Assembly (NCBI GenBank): GCA_052033505.1
Contig: JBPOJN010000055.1
Location: 1-13,843 of the forward strand
Length of the DNA: 13,843 bases
Direction: 5' to 3'
Source of the DNA: JBPOJN01 sp052033505
GTDB lineage: Bacteria > UBA10199 > JACPAL01 > GCA-016699445
A model generated the notes under the pieces. It did no database searches. It saw only the letters and a program-made list of their open reading frames with translations, and was not told where the DNA came from. Numbering within the stretch: the first letter of the stretch is position 1; the number at the start of each line of letters is the position of its first letter. Of the stretch, positions 6,378 to 13,706 are shown one piece after another. The position numbers were made by a program, and so were the translations under genes.

Positions 6378-7102
6378 TGGGGCCCCATGGGTTTCAGTCC
6401 GGCGAAGCCGCTACCCAGCATGCCCAAGTAACCATGCGTGAAATGATCGAGTCCTTTTTGTTGTTCGTTCTGCGAAAGGATCTGCTGAGCCGTAAGCGAA
6501 ATTTGGAGTCCTTGATTGGCTTCGATGTGAGAGAGTTGTTGGACTTGGAGGGCCGAGGCTTGAGCGTTTCGGATAGCGGCTTTTCCCTCCCGAGCGCCTT
6601 CCAAGTCGTCTAATAGATCCTGACCTGTAGAGAAATAACCGGAAGACTCATCCTGAATAGCCGCCGCTTGAGAGAGCGAAAAAATCGCCTGCATATCTCT
6701 CTGGAAAAGACTTTCATCGAAGGTAAGTGCTTCGGGAAGACTCCCCCAAATGTGCTCTACGTCTCTTTTCAAATTCGGAACGGACCGCGCGAGGATGGGG
6801 ACTTCCTCAAGCCCCGCCTCTTGCAGGATCGCATTCGTCATTTCATCCCGGGTGGGGAGGCCTAAGATTTCCATGTTCAAAGGATCGTCGATGCCTTGGC
6901 GCACATCGTTTTGAAGATGGTTCAGATAATTCATGCCCCCCAGGACATTTCTTAAGTTTTCGGTGTGCACGATCAGCTCGGTCAGCATCTTTCCTAGAAT
7001 GAGATCGCTGGAATCCCCGATCCCCATGAATGCCGACCCGGTGGCGGGAAATAAAAGGAGAGCGGCAATGCCGCCGAGCGCGCGTTTTTTAATTTTTTTC
7101 AT
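6374..7102 (-). CDS. virB5: VirB5/TrbJ-like secreted T4SS protein
   Basis: 242 residues with a signal peptide (MKKIKKRALGGIAALLLFPATGSA, cut after 24). The mature protein is predicted almost entirely helical, with a Gln-rich C-terminal helix (ALQVQQLSHIEANQGLQISLTAQQILSQNEQQ, about 184-215) characteristic of TrbJ/VirB5. VirB5 proteins are minor pilus components found at the tip and help contact recipients. The gene lies between VirB4/TrbE and VirB6/TrbL, exactly where trbJ is found in Ti-type trb operons. The ATG lies inside the VirB4 end (14-base overlap) with AAGGGGG five bases upstream. No small entry-exclusion lipoprotein (TrbK) follows; the next gene overlaps directly. Confidence 0.8.
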   Translation of the reverse strand: MKKIKKRALGGIAALLLFPATGSAFMGIGDSSDLILGKMLTELIVHTENLRNVLGGMNYLNHLQNDVRQGIDDPLNMEILGLPTRDEMTNAILQEAGLEEVPILARSVPNLKRDVEHIWGSLPEALTFDESLFQRDMQAIFSLSQAAAIQDESSGYFSTGQDLLDDLEGAREGKAAIRNAQASALQVQQLSHIEANQGLQISLTAQQILSQNEQQKGLDHFTHGYLGMLGSGFAGLKPMGPQ

Positions 7103-9563
7103 AATACCCCCTTGGATATTTTTGAGATAAAGCGGCCACCATGTCTTCGAGAGAGGCTTGAGGATTCGTTTTAAAAAACTCCGCTTCCTGGGCGAGATCC
7201 GCCGGATGAGTCGTGCAGAGCCAGTATTCGGAAGGCGACGGCTCGATTCTCAAGACCAAATGATCGTCTCCGATGGCGGCGAAGACTTCGGAGAAGTAAC
7301 CTCTCCGCATCGTGAGTCCCTGGATCAGGGAGATTTCCGCGTCATTGAGCTGAAAGATTTTTTTTAAGAGATCCGTTTCCCGGTCGGTGCGGAGGATGAA
7401 ACGGGTCGCGCTGTTGGCGATAATCGAAGTTTGATTTTCTTCAGAAAGAAAATCCTCCAATTGCTGCGAAATGGAAAACACACTCGCGTAATGCTTGCGG
7501 GCCGTTCGGTAGAGTTGGTCCAACAATTGAGCGGCGGTCGGATCTTTCAAGTGCTGCCAGACTTCATCGAAGAGAACGATCTTAGGTCCGGGTGACTTTT
7601 TGATCTGGTGCCAGACCAAACCCGCGAGGATTTGAATCGTGATGCCTTGAAGTTCCTTATTAGAGGAAAGTCCCGCCAAGTCGATTGTGATGACGGGCTT
7701 TGAGAGCGAAAGAGACGTTTCTCCGACAAGCAAGTTCCGGCCTTCTCCCTCGGTCCACAGAGCGAGCCTTTTAGAGAGATCTTTTAGTAGGTGTTTGTCT
7801 TCCGCATCCAAAGCGGCTTGAGAGTCGTCTTCCAAGACGCGTTTGAACCCATCGAGATTCAGCGGGTATCGGGCTTGCTTCTGATAAAGATGCCGGATCG
7901 ACTCTCGGATTAAGTGCTGCGGGATTTTATCTAAGTGCTGCTGGCCTTCGTTTTTTACCATTCTTTCGACGATGCCGGCGAGAAAACCCATCAGTTCCGG
8001 TTCGGGTTCCGTGTCACGAGGCAGGAAGGGATTGAGCGAGACGGGCGAGGATTGTTGGAGATCGATGTAATCGCCGCCCAAAAGTTTCGTAAAACGGCGG
8101 TAAGAGCCGCCGATGTCGATGATAAAGATTTTCGGATTGAGACGTAGGTATTGAAGCAGGAGATATTGCGCGAGGAAACTTTTGCCCCGACCGGTCGGCC
8201 CGAAGATCACGCCGTTATAAGCCGTGAGTCGGCTATCGAAAGGATCTTGTGCCACCAACTCGTCGCCTCGGTTCTTGAAGAGGGCCACGGGGTTTTTAGC
8301 CCCGTGGCTGTTTTGGTAGATCGGCAGGAGGGACAAGGTTTGCGGAGTGATGGTCTCTAAGCGGCGATAACTTTGATGGGAGCAACCCGGCAGCGTTGCG
8401 ATCCAGATATTCGGATAATCGAATTCTTCGCGAAGCTCCTTGGCTTCACCCATTTGATGGATTTCTTGACGAAGACGGGCCTCTATCTCTTCCAGCTCTT
8501 CTTCTTCACTTGCCCAGTAATGAATGGAAAAACTCAAACCAAAAACCTTCGTGTCTCCCTTCACCAGAGATTGAAGAATTTCGGAGAGAACGGCCTGGCT
8601 CTGTTCGGCTTCGTAGTTTCGGCCTTGTTTCTTTTGAAGATTCGCTTGCAGGATTTCGGCGCGCTTGTAAGCGGCCACCATTTTTTCTGGATTCTCGACG
8701 CGCAGACCGACGGAAATATTGAACGGAAATTCCCTTAAATTCAAAAGTCGATTCACGATGCCGGGATATTGAAGCTGCGGAATGTCCCTTAAGGTCATGA
8801 CCCGGTGGATCGTGTCGTCCAGGATCATCTCGCGCGGATAAGCTTGGAGCGGCGAGAACACGAGATCTTCACGGAGCGTCCTGCCTTGGGAATTTTCACC
8901 GGCCCGGCCGGACAAAGGGATTTGGCGGGATCGGTTGGGATTCAAGCATTCGTATAAAAGAGTTAAGGTTTCGGAACGTGTGAGATTTTCATGAGGAATT
9001 TCCAAGTAAGAAAGAGCCGAGCGGATTTCCGAGAGAGCTTGCTTGAGTTTCAGACGTCGGGATTCTTCCCAGGCTTTGTGTGTCTGAAAAACATTCGATA
9101 AGTCGGTGTTCCGCCAAGAGCGACGAATGCGGGAGAAAAGTCCGTCCTCTTCCTTCTTTTTTTCATCCGGGACGCTAACGAAAAGAAAAAGCTTCGTGTG
9201 CCAGAGGTTACTTTGTGCTTCGTAGTAATCGGCCTTTTCACGCCAGAGGAAACGAAAGCGGTCTTGGTCCGTCTCGTCGGCCTTTCGACGGTAAGTGGTG
9301 AGCAGCGGAGAAAAGGGACGCACCTCATAGAAAAATTGCACCTCCACGCCTTGCGGCAGAGAATGCAGGAATAATTTCAACTGTTCCCGGTGACGCTCGA
9401 GCTCCGCGTCCGATAGGCATTGGAGTGAAATGCCTTTAAGCGAAAGACCTCCCGTGATGCGGCCATCGACATGAAGGACAAAATCCTCGACCGTCTTCCA
9501 GTATGGAAGAAAACGGCCCAAAGATTGGGTGTAACGCGCGATCGCGAAGTTAGCGATGCTCAT
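7089..9563 (-). CDS. virB4: VirB4/TrbE T4SS ATPase
   Basis: 824 residues, normal for the family. VirB4 is the conserved motor of type IV secretion at the inner membrane. The N-terminal domain covers about 1-420. The ATPase domain has Walker A GPTGRGKS at 455-462, the strand IFIIDIGGSYRR (479-490), Walker B KIVLFDEVW at 661-669 with D666/E667, and SISQQLEDF (697-705) with the Q-Q sensor-like motif. Near the end, FILRTDRETDLLKKIF (722-737) is typical of VirB4/TraC proteins. There is a 14-base overlap with the genes on both sides; AAGGA lies seven bases before the ATG. A perfect 9-bp inverted repeat in the coding sequence (8284-8308) lies 5' of the Walker A codons in the message. This is the surest identification in the window. 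Confidence 0.97.
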   Translation of the reverse strand: MSIANFAIARYTQSLGRFLPYWKTVEDFVLHVDGRITGGLSLKGISLQCLSDAELERHREQLKLFLHSLPQGVEVQFFYEVRPFSPLLTTYRRKADETDQDRFRFLWREKADYYEAQSNLWHTKLFLFVSVPDEKKKEEDGLFSRIRRSWRNTDLSNVFQTHKAWEESRRLKLKQALSEIRSALSYLEIPHENLTRSETLTLLYECLNPNRSRQIPLSGRAGENSQGRTLREDLVFSPLQAYPREMILDDTIHRVMTLRDIPQLQYPGIVNRLLNLREFPFNISVGLRVENPEKMVAAYKRAEILQANLQKKQGRNYEAEQSQAVLSEILQSLVKGDTKVFGLSFSIHYWASEEEELEEIEARLRQEIHQMGEAKELREEFDYPNIWIATLPGCSHQSYRRLETITPQTLSLLPIYQNSHGAKNPVALFKNRGDELVAQDPFDSRLTAYNGVIFGPTGRGKSFLAQYLLLQYLRLNPKIFIIDIGGSYRRFTKLLGGDYIDLQQSSPVSLNPFLPRDTEPEPELMGFLAGIVERMVKNEGQQHLDKIPQHLIRESIRHLYQKQARYPLNLDGFKRVLEDDSQAALDAEDKHLLKDLSKRLALWTEGEGRNLLVGETSLSLSKPVITIDLAGLSSNKELQGITIQILAGLVWHQIKKSPGPKIVLFDEVWQHLKDPTAAQLLDQLYRTARKHYASVFSISQQLEDFLSEENQTSIIANSATRFILRTDRETDLLKKIFQLNDAEISLIQGLTMRRGYFSEVFAAIGDDHLVLRIEPSPSEYWLCTTHPADLAQEAEFFKTNPQASLEDMVAALSQKYPRGYYEKN
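8284..8308 (-). repeat. perfect intragenic hairpin in the VirB4 coding sequence
   Basis: GCCACGGGG (8284-8292), seven-base spacer, CCCCGTGGC (8300-8308). In the message this GC-rich stem-loop falls in the codons for S-H-G-A-K-N-P-V-A, about 30 codons before the P-loop. It may be chance, or may slow ribosomes or affect message stability. Confidence 0.6.
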
Positions 9564-9828
9564 GAGGATTCCTTAAATTTGAAGTGACGGAGTAATAGGG
9601 AGTGCCAAAATAATAGCGGAGCACGTGCAGAAACCATCGGTTCGGCTTGGTCGCCTTCACGATCCGAAGCGCCATGTAGGTCACCAGACAAAAGGCAAAA
9701 TCGAAGAGGACGGCGGACGTGAAAAGATTGATGACGGCGAAGAGCACGATCAAAAAGACCGCATCGAAGAAATCAATTCCCAACCAGCGGGCCTTAGTCT
9801 GGACAAGTTTTAAGGAAGTGACGGTCAT
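9550..9828 (-). CDS. virB3: VirB3/TrbD-like T4SS inner-membrane protein
   Basis: 92 residues from the ATG at 9828, two bases after the VirB2 stop. VirB3 is a small inner-membrane protein that associates with VirB4 and the pilus. Visible: a basic N-terminus, two closely spaced membrane segments (about 19-36 and 39-55: FFDAVFLIVLFAVINLF, AVLFDFAFCLVTYMAL), then a cytoplasmic tail with KPNRWFLHVLRYYFGTPYYS, typical of VirB3/TrbD. An in-frame TTG at 9858 would add ten residues but overlaps the pilin gene, so I prefer the ATG. The gene overlaps VirB4 by 14 bases. Position between pilin and VirB4 supports the call strongly. Confidence 0.85.
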   Translation of the reverse strand: MTVTSLKLVQTKARWLGIDFFDAVFLIVLFAVINLFTSAVLFDFAFCLVTYMALRIVKATKPNRWFLHVLRYYFGTPYYSVTSNLRNPHEHR

Positions 9829-9830
9829 GG

Positions 9831-10157
9831 TTAAAATCCCATGATCCCGCCGGCCCAACCCTGAATGACTTGAACGAGGACCGGAGCCAGGACCGTGATG
9901 AGAATGCCGATGATGCAGCCGACCACGACGCTCACACCCGACTGGTGCTGCGGATCCAAACCCATCCGTACCGCGCCCACGATCAGCATGATAACGAAGA
10001 TCCCTAAGGCGAGTTTTTGGAGGTAACTGCCCGCCGTATTGACGGTGGTTGTGATTTGATCGCCTCCGACACCGAAGGTTTGAGCGAAGGCGGTACGCGA
10101 AAAAGCAAAGAGCAAAGCGGGGAAACTGAAGATCATTTTGCGAGAGATATGTTTCAT
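9831..10157 (-). CDS. virB2: VirB2/TrbC-like major pilin
   Basis: 108 residues from the ATG at 10157, which is preceded by a strong AGGAGAGG site. A long signal peptide (1-25, ending TAFA before Q26) is followed by a short polar stretch and two hydrophobic helices (about 47-66 LALGIFVIMLIVGAVRMGL and 75-99 VSVVVGCIIGILITVLAPVLVQV) joined by the short polar loop DPQHQSG. This is the standard VirB2/TrbC pilin plan. The mature protein of about 83 residues would polymerise into the transfer pilus. It is the first gene of the operon. Its ribosome site lies in the arm of a perfect hairpin (10159-10180), so its translation may be controlled. A longer TTG start at 10211 is unlikely, as it lies upstream of the strong ribosome site. 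Confidence 0.88.
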   Translation of the reverse strand: MKHISRKMIFSFPALLFAFSRTAFAQTFGVGGDQITTTVNTAGSYLQKLALGIFVIMLIVGAVRMGLDPQHQSGVSVVVGCIIGILITVLAPVLVQVIQGWAGGIMGF

Positions 10158-10158
10158 G

Positions 10159-10180
10159 GCCTCTCCTTTGATGGAGAGGC
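10159..10180 (-). promoter_or_regulatory. hairpin covering the VirB2 ribosome binding site
   Basis: In the leader of the T4SS message GCCTCTCC (10180-10173), loop ATCAAA, pairs perfectly with GGAGAGGC (10166-10159), which contains the ribosome site; the ATG follows one base later. If folded, the site would be hidden and pilin translation low. Confidence 0.65.
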
Positions 10181-10277
10181 TCGGAGCAAGGCGCGTGCCG
10201 ATTGGAGGCAAAACGGGAAAGCCGCTGAAATCAAGGGGCTTGCGATTGTTTTAGAAAATAAAAGGTGTTACGCACGC

Positions 10278-10316
10278 GTTTCCGGGAAACACGGAAACGT
10301 TTCCAAAAACGTTTGG
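10278..10316. promoter_or_regulatory. stacked palindromes, likely operator between the T4SS operon and the kinase gene
   Basis: GTTTCC, one base, GGAAAC (10278-10290) is followed two bases later by the perfect 12-bp palindrome GGAAACGTTTCC (10293-10304), then a weaker CCAAA/TTTGG pair (10303-10316). Four copies of the half-site GGAAAC (either orientation) within 27 bases of a divergent intergenic region suggest cooperative binding of a regulator. The binding protein is not identifiable, and I could not place convincing promoter boxes for either gene here. Confidence 0.7.
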
Positions 10317-10329
10317 GGGCCTTGGGGGA

Positions 10330-11988
10330 ATGAAAGAAAGTTTTTTAGGACGGTACGCGCTGGTCAAAAGGATCGGTCGCGGAGGCATGGCCGAGGTTTG
10401 GGTCGCCAAGTCCTTCGGCGGCAACAGCTTTGAGAAGATTGTCGCGATTAAAATCCTGACTCCCGATAAAGTTTCTTCCGAAGATTACCAACGCTCTTTT
10501 AGCGACGAAGCGAAAATCCACGTCACGCTGAAACATCCCAATATCGTCGATATCTACGACTTCAATTTCGAGGCGCAGAATCCTTACCTTGTCATGGAGT
10601 ATGTGGAGGGTGCCGAACTTCGGGAGATTTTAAGGGAGCTAAGACAAAGAAACGAAACAATGCCGGTAGGCATCTCTTGCTTTATCGTCTCGGAACTCGC
10701 GGAAGCCTTAAAGCACGCGCATGAGCGCCGTTCCGAATCCGGTCAATCGTTGGAAATCGTTCACCGAGATATTTCTCCATCCAATGTTCTGATTTCCACA
10801 GAAGGCCAAGTAAAGCTCTCCGACTTTGGGATTGCTAAATCATCTTTGCAATCGGATTTCACGAAGGCCGGACAGATTAAGGGAAAGTTTCGTTACATGT
10901 CCCCCGAGCAGGCCAGCGGCGAGACGGTGGATTATCGTTCGGATATTTTTTCCTTAGGTCTGGTTTTCTATGAACTCCTATTCGGGCGGCCCGCTTATGA
11001 CGATCCATTGGAAACTAAAATTTATGTGATGGCGCGTTCCGGCGAAGTATCTTTTCCCGCATCCGCCGATCCTGACCTGCAAGGGATTCTTGATAAACTT
11101 CTCGCTTCCGATCCTGCGGAGCGTTATCCCAATCTTGATTTATTTCAAAAAGAGATCCGAAACTATCTGCTTCGTCATCCTCAAGAATCGGACCGTAGCG
11201 CGTTTAGGACTTATCTAAAGACCCTGCAATTGCCGCAAATGATCGCGTCTTTCGCTCACCGTACCGAGGCTGAAAACTGGAACCCCGTGGCTTCCTCGAA
11301 AATCCTCGATGAGACGGGGCATATCGCGACGGTCGAACAGTTTCGTTCAGGCGGAAAAAAGCGAAAGATTTTCAAATGGAGTTTAGGAGGCGCTTTGGTT
11401 TTGTCCGCTCTGTTAGCCATTCTCGTGAGCGCTAAAAAAAGAAATACTCTTCCTATCGCTAATCCCGTTGCCATGACGACGGAAATTAAAGAACCCAAGC
11501 CGGTCTTAGGATCTCTTGAAGTCACATCCATCCCTTCGGAAGCCTCCGTTAAAATTCAGTACGGCGATACGGCCATTACGAAAGCGACGCCGATTGTGTT
11601 CCACGATTTACCGTTGAATGTGCCGGTTTCTTTGGTGATCTCCAAGAAGGGATACAAAACGCTCAACAAGAAATTCACGTTCACTGCGGCCACTTCCTCT
11701 CAAGTAGAAACCATTTCACTCACTGAAATGAAAGACGTGGAAGTCGCATTCAACGCAGAACCGTTCGCCGAAATTTCGATCCCAAACCTCATTTCTCAAG
11801 CGGAAACGCCATTTCGCCAAAAGCTGCCTCTCGGTACTTATACCGTGACGTTCACTCATCCTCCTTCGGGCAAGCAGGTGACGGTTTCTTTGGATGGGTC
11901 GCAGGGAGGGTTGGTGAGTTGTAGTGCGAATATGCGTAGTGAAGAGGCTTCTTCACCGGCAACGGCAAGTTGTCGCAAGAAGCCGTGA
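10330..11988 (+). CDS. membrane-anchored Ser/Thr protein kinase with PEGA-type C-terminal domains
   Basis: 552 residues. The kinase domain spans about 8-285: glycine loop IGRGGMAEV (15-23), ATP lysine K41 in VAIK, helix-C glutamate E60, catalytic loop HRDISPSN (145-152), DFG at 165-167 and SPEQ (191-194). All key residues are present, so it should be active. The HRD-[IV]-SPxN loop is common in myxobacterial and related kinases. A membrane segment lies at about 350-368. The extracytoplasmic part has a PEGA-like repeat (394-465, GSLEVTSIPSEASVKIQYGD) and a second, looser beta repeat (469-522). The kinase presumably senses an envelope signal and phosphorylates cytoplasmic targets. It is transcribed divergently from the T4SS operon, sharing a 172-base region with palindromic sites, so it may regulate transfer; no direct evidence shows this. 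The ATG follows a G-rich stretch; an intact glycine loop fixes the start region. Confidence 0.92.
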   Translation: MKESFLGRYALVKRIGRGGMAEVWVAKSFGGNSFEKIVAIKILTPDKVSSEDYQRSFSDEAKIHVTLKHPNIVDIYDFNFEAQNPYLVMEYVEGAELREILRELRQRNETMPVGISCFIVSELAEALKHAHERRSESGQSLEIVHRDISPSNVLISTEGQVKLSDFGIAKSSLQSDFTKAGQIKGKFRYMSPEQASGETVDYRSDIFSLGLVFYELLFGRPAYDDPLETKIYVMARSGEVSFPASADPDLQGILDKLLASDPAERYPNLDLFQKEIRNYLLRHPQESDRSAFRTYLKTLQLPQMIASFAHRTEAENWNPVASSKILDETGHIATVEQFRSGGKKRKIFKWSLGGALVLSALLAILVSAKKRNTLPIANPVAMTTEIKEPKPVLGSLEVTSIPSEASVKIQYGDTAITKATPIVFHDLPLNVPVSLVISKKGYKTLNKKFTFTAATSSQVETISLTEMKDVEVAFNAEPFAEISIPNLISQAETPFRQKLPLGTYTVTFTHPPSGKQVTVSLDGSQGGLVSCSANMRSEEASSPATASCRKKP

Positions 11989-12029
11989 GCAAGAAGCTTA
12001 AGAGTAGTAGCCAACACAAAAATGAGGGA

Positions 12030-12058
12030 TTGAGTTCACTTCTATTATATGCTAAAAT
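12030..12058 (+). promoter_or_regulatory. sigma-70-type promoter of the abiE operon
   Basis: TTGAGT (12030-12035), a 17-base spacer, then TAAAAT (12053-12058) preceded by TG one base before it (extended -10). Spacing is ideal, and the abiEi ATG lies 18 bases after the -10 box. A GGAG ribosome site sits eight bases before that ATG. Transcription would start near 12065, giving a very short leader. Confidence 0.7.
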
Positions 12059-12062
12059 AGAA
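12040..12062. promoter_or_regulatory. inverted repeat over the abiE -10 box, likely AbiEi operator
   Basis: TTCTATT (12040-12046) and AATAGAA (12056-12062), nine bases apart; the right arm overlaps the -10 box. AbiEi antitoxins are known to repress their own operon by binding inverted repeats in the promoter, and this is the only candidate site here. Confidence 0.6.
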
Positions 12063-12076
12063 TATGGAGTTCGATT

Positions 12077-12874
12077 ATGGAATATATTGGAAATAAAGAG
12101 ATTTTACTAATTGAATCCATCCAGGCTCAAGGAAAGCAGACTTTCACCTTCGAAGAGGCGCAAAAAATTCTTAAGCTGCCTTATACCAATACTTCAAAGG
12201 TCATGAGCCGTTTAAAACGCCGGAAGCGAATTGTGTCACTCGCTCAGGGGCTATACGCCTTATGGCACCCTGCGGAAAGGCATTGGGGTTTGCATCCGCT
12301 CCCCGTTTTGGATTCCCTGATGCGTTATAAAAAAACTCCTTATTATGTCGCCCTGCTATCGGCGGCGGACCGGTACGGAGCGGCTCACCACAAGCCTCAA
12401 ACTCTTCAGGTGATGGTTCCTCGTCAGCTGCATTTAAGAAATGCTTCTTCGCTGGGGATCGACTTCCATGTTCAGAAACATTTCCCCTCGCAAGGACTGG
12501 AGCAGCAAAAAACGCCGAGCGGACCCGTTTTTTACTCGTCTCCCGAACTTACGGCTTTGGATGTTTTAGGCTACGAGTCGGTCTGCGGGGGATTTGGTAA
12601 CGCTTGCCTCGTGATTCACGATCTTATGCCTCGTCTGGATCCTGGCCGCCTACAGATTTTGTCAAAGGTCTATCCAACCGCTGCTCCCTTTCAAAGACTG
12701 GGATATCTGGTGGAACATTTTGATAAAGGAAATAAGCTCCTAGAAATGCTTCGCCGTATTGCAAAAGAGAAAGGCAAGCCCCTCGTCTCTCTCTCAGCTT
12801 CCCATCTCAAAGAAGGACGCGTTAACCGGGAATGGCATGTGGTAGAAAACGCTCCCGTGGAGGTAGAAGCATGA
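12077..12874 (+). CDS. abiEi: AbiEi family antitoxin, type IV toxin-antitoxin
   Basis: 265 residues, normal length. The N-terminal winged helix (about 5-62: FTFEEAQKILKLPYTNTSKVMSRLKRRKRIVSLAQGLYAL) binds DNA. It is followed by the AbiEi C-terminal domain beginning PYYVALLSAADRYGAAHHKPQTLQVMV (88-114) and continuing with YSSPELTALDVL (153-164). AbiEi proteins repress their own operon and counteract the AbiEii toxin without stable binding, hence type IV. The gene has its own promoter and probable operator immediately upstream and overlaps the toxin gene by four bases (ATGA), the classical abiE arrangement. It lies downstream of the kinase gene on the same strand, after an 88-base gap. Confidence 0.9.
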   Translation: MEYIGNKEILLIESIQAQGKQTFTFEEAQKILKLPYTNTSKVMSRLKRRKRIVSLAQGLYALWHPAERHWGLHPLPVLDSLMRYKKTPYYVALLSAADRYGAAHHKPQTLQVMVPRQLHLRNASSLGIDFHVQKHFPSQGLEQQKTPSGPVFYSSPELTALDVLGYESVCGGFGNACLVIHDLMPRLDPGRLQILSKVYPTAAPFQRLGYLVEHFDKGNKLLEMLRRIAKEKGKPLVSLSASHLKEGRVNREWHVVENAPVEVEA

Positions 12875-13704
12875 TTTGGGAACAAGTCATCACGGCATGG
12901 AATGCGCAAGTTCCTTGGAAAGATAAAATACAGGTGGAGCAAGACCTGCTGCTCCATGCCGCTTTACAAGCCATTTATGCCGATCCGGAGCTTGGCCTTC
13001 ATCTCGCTTTCCGCGGCGGCACCTGCCTGAACAAGCTTTATTGGGACATTCCGGCGCGGTACAGCGAAGATTTGGATTTCGTCCAAGTGCATCCGGGCCC
13101 TATAGGCCCTACGATCCAGCGGATAAGGACCGCATTAAAGGCCATCTTTCCGGAAGAGCCGACACGCGACCAGAGGAAAAACGGGTTTCGTCTCTTCTAC
13201 TCTTATACGCCGGAAGGAATGCCGGGGATGAGACAAAATATAAAAATAGAAATCAACACTCGGGAACATTTCGCTATTGAGGGTTATCAGAAGAAAGCCA
13301 TCCAATTAAACACGGCTTGGAGAAGCGGACAGAGTTTAGTAACGACTTTTTCGCTTGAGGAACTGCTCGCGACGAAATTACGCGCTCTTTACCAGCGCCG
13401 TAAGGGAAGGGATCTCTTTGATTTGTGGATAAGCCGTGAGGCCAAACCCGACTATGGTAAAGTCGTAGCCATGTTTTTAGAATATCTGAGCCGAGAGAAT
13501 AAAAAAATGGATCGCGATCAACTCATAGACAACTTGCGACAAAAACTCGATGATTCTACGTTTCTGCTCGATATAGATCGTCTGATTCGTCCCGGTATCT
13601 CTTACGATGTAAAAGCTGCATCTGAATTCGTCATTGAGACCTTATATCGGCAAATCCCTCTTTCAAAATCGAAACAGAAAAGAAGGAAAAAATCAGAGGA
13701 ATAA
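12871..13704 (+). CDS. abiEii: AbiEii family nucleotidyltransferase toxin
   Basis: 277 residues from the ATG at 12871, chosen over an upstream ATG at 12832 because GGAGG lies seven bases before it and it makes the usual ATGA overlap with abiEi. Motifs of the AbiEii/MenT fold: FRGGTCLNKLYW (47-58), YSEDLDF (64-70) with the two metal-binding aspartates, KIEIN (125-129), and TTFSLEELLATKLRALYQRRKGRDLFDLW (158-186), with the conserved K and R-x-x-D-L-F-D-L. The family transfers nucleotides; related MenT toxins modify the 3' end of tRNAs and stop translation. In AbiE systems this causes growth arrest after phage infection and stabilises mobile elements. All expected motifs are intact. The lysine-rich tail (SKSKQKRRKKSEE) is a distinctive ending. 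Confidence 0.9.
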   Translation: MIWEQVITAWNAQVPWKDKIQVEQDLLLHAALQAIYADPELGLHLAFRGGTCLNKLYWDIPARYSEDLDFVQVHPGPIGPTIQRIRTALKAIFPEEPTRDQRKNGFRLFYSYTPEGMPGMRQNIKIEINTREHFAIEGYQKKAIQLNTAWRSGQSLVTTFSLEELLATKLRALYQRRKGRDLFDLWISREAKPDYGKVVAMFLEYLSRENKKMDRDQLIDNLRQKLDDSTFLLDIDRLIRPGISYDVKAASEFVIETLYRQIPLSKSKQKRRKKSEE

Positions 13705-13706
13705 AA

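Noticed and set aside
8373..8738. Plus-strand 121-codon frame opposite VirB4
   Set aside because: It is antisense to the well-conserved VirB4 frame, with no ribosome site or recognisable domain.
9829..9858. Ten-residue N-terminal extension of VirB3 from a TTG codon
   Set aside because: It would overlap the pilin gene, uses a rare start, and an ATG directly after the pilin stop gives a normal VirB3 length.
10158..10211. N-terminal extension of VirB2 from a TTG codon
   Set aside because: The ATG at 10157 has a strong ribosome site and begins a proper signal peptide; the extension would place polar residues ahead of it.
11946..11997. GGCTTCTT/AAGAAGCC inverted pair and GCAAGAAGC direct repeat at the kinase gene end, considered as a terminator
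   Set aside because: The loop is 23 bases, no T run follows, and most of it is coding; likely chance in a low-complexity end.
12832..12870. Longer AbiEii start at an upstream ATG
   Set aside because: The ATG at 12871 has GGAGG at good spacing and the ATGA overlap usual for abiE; the extra basic residues are not part of the family.
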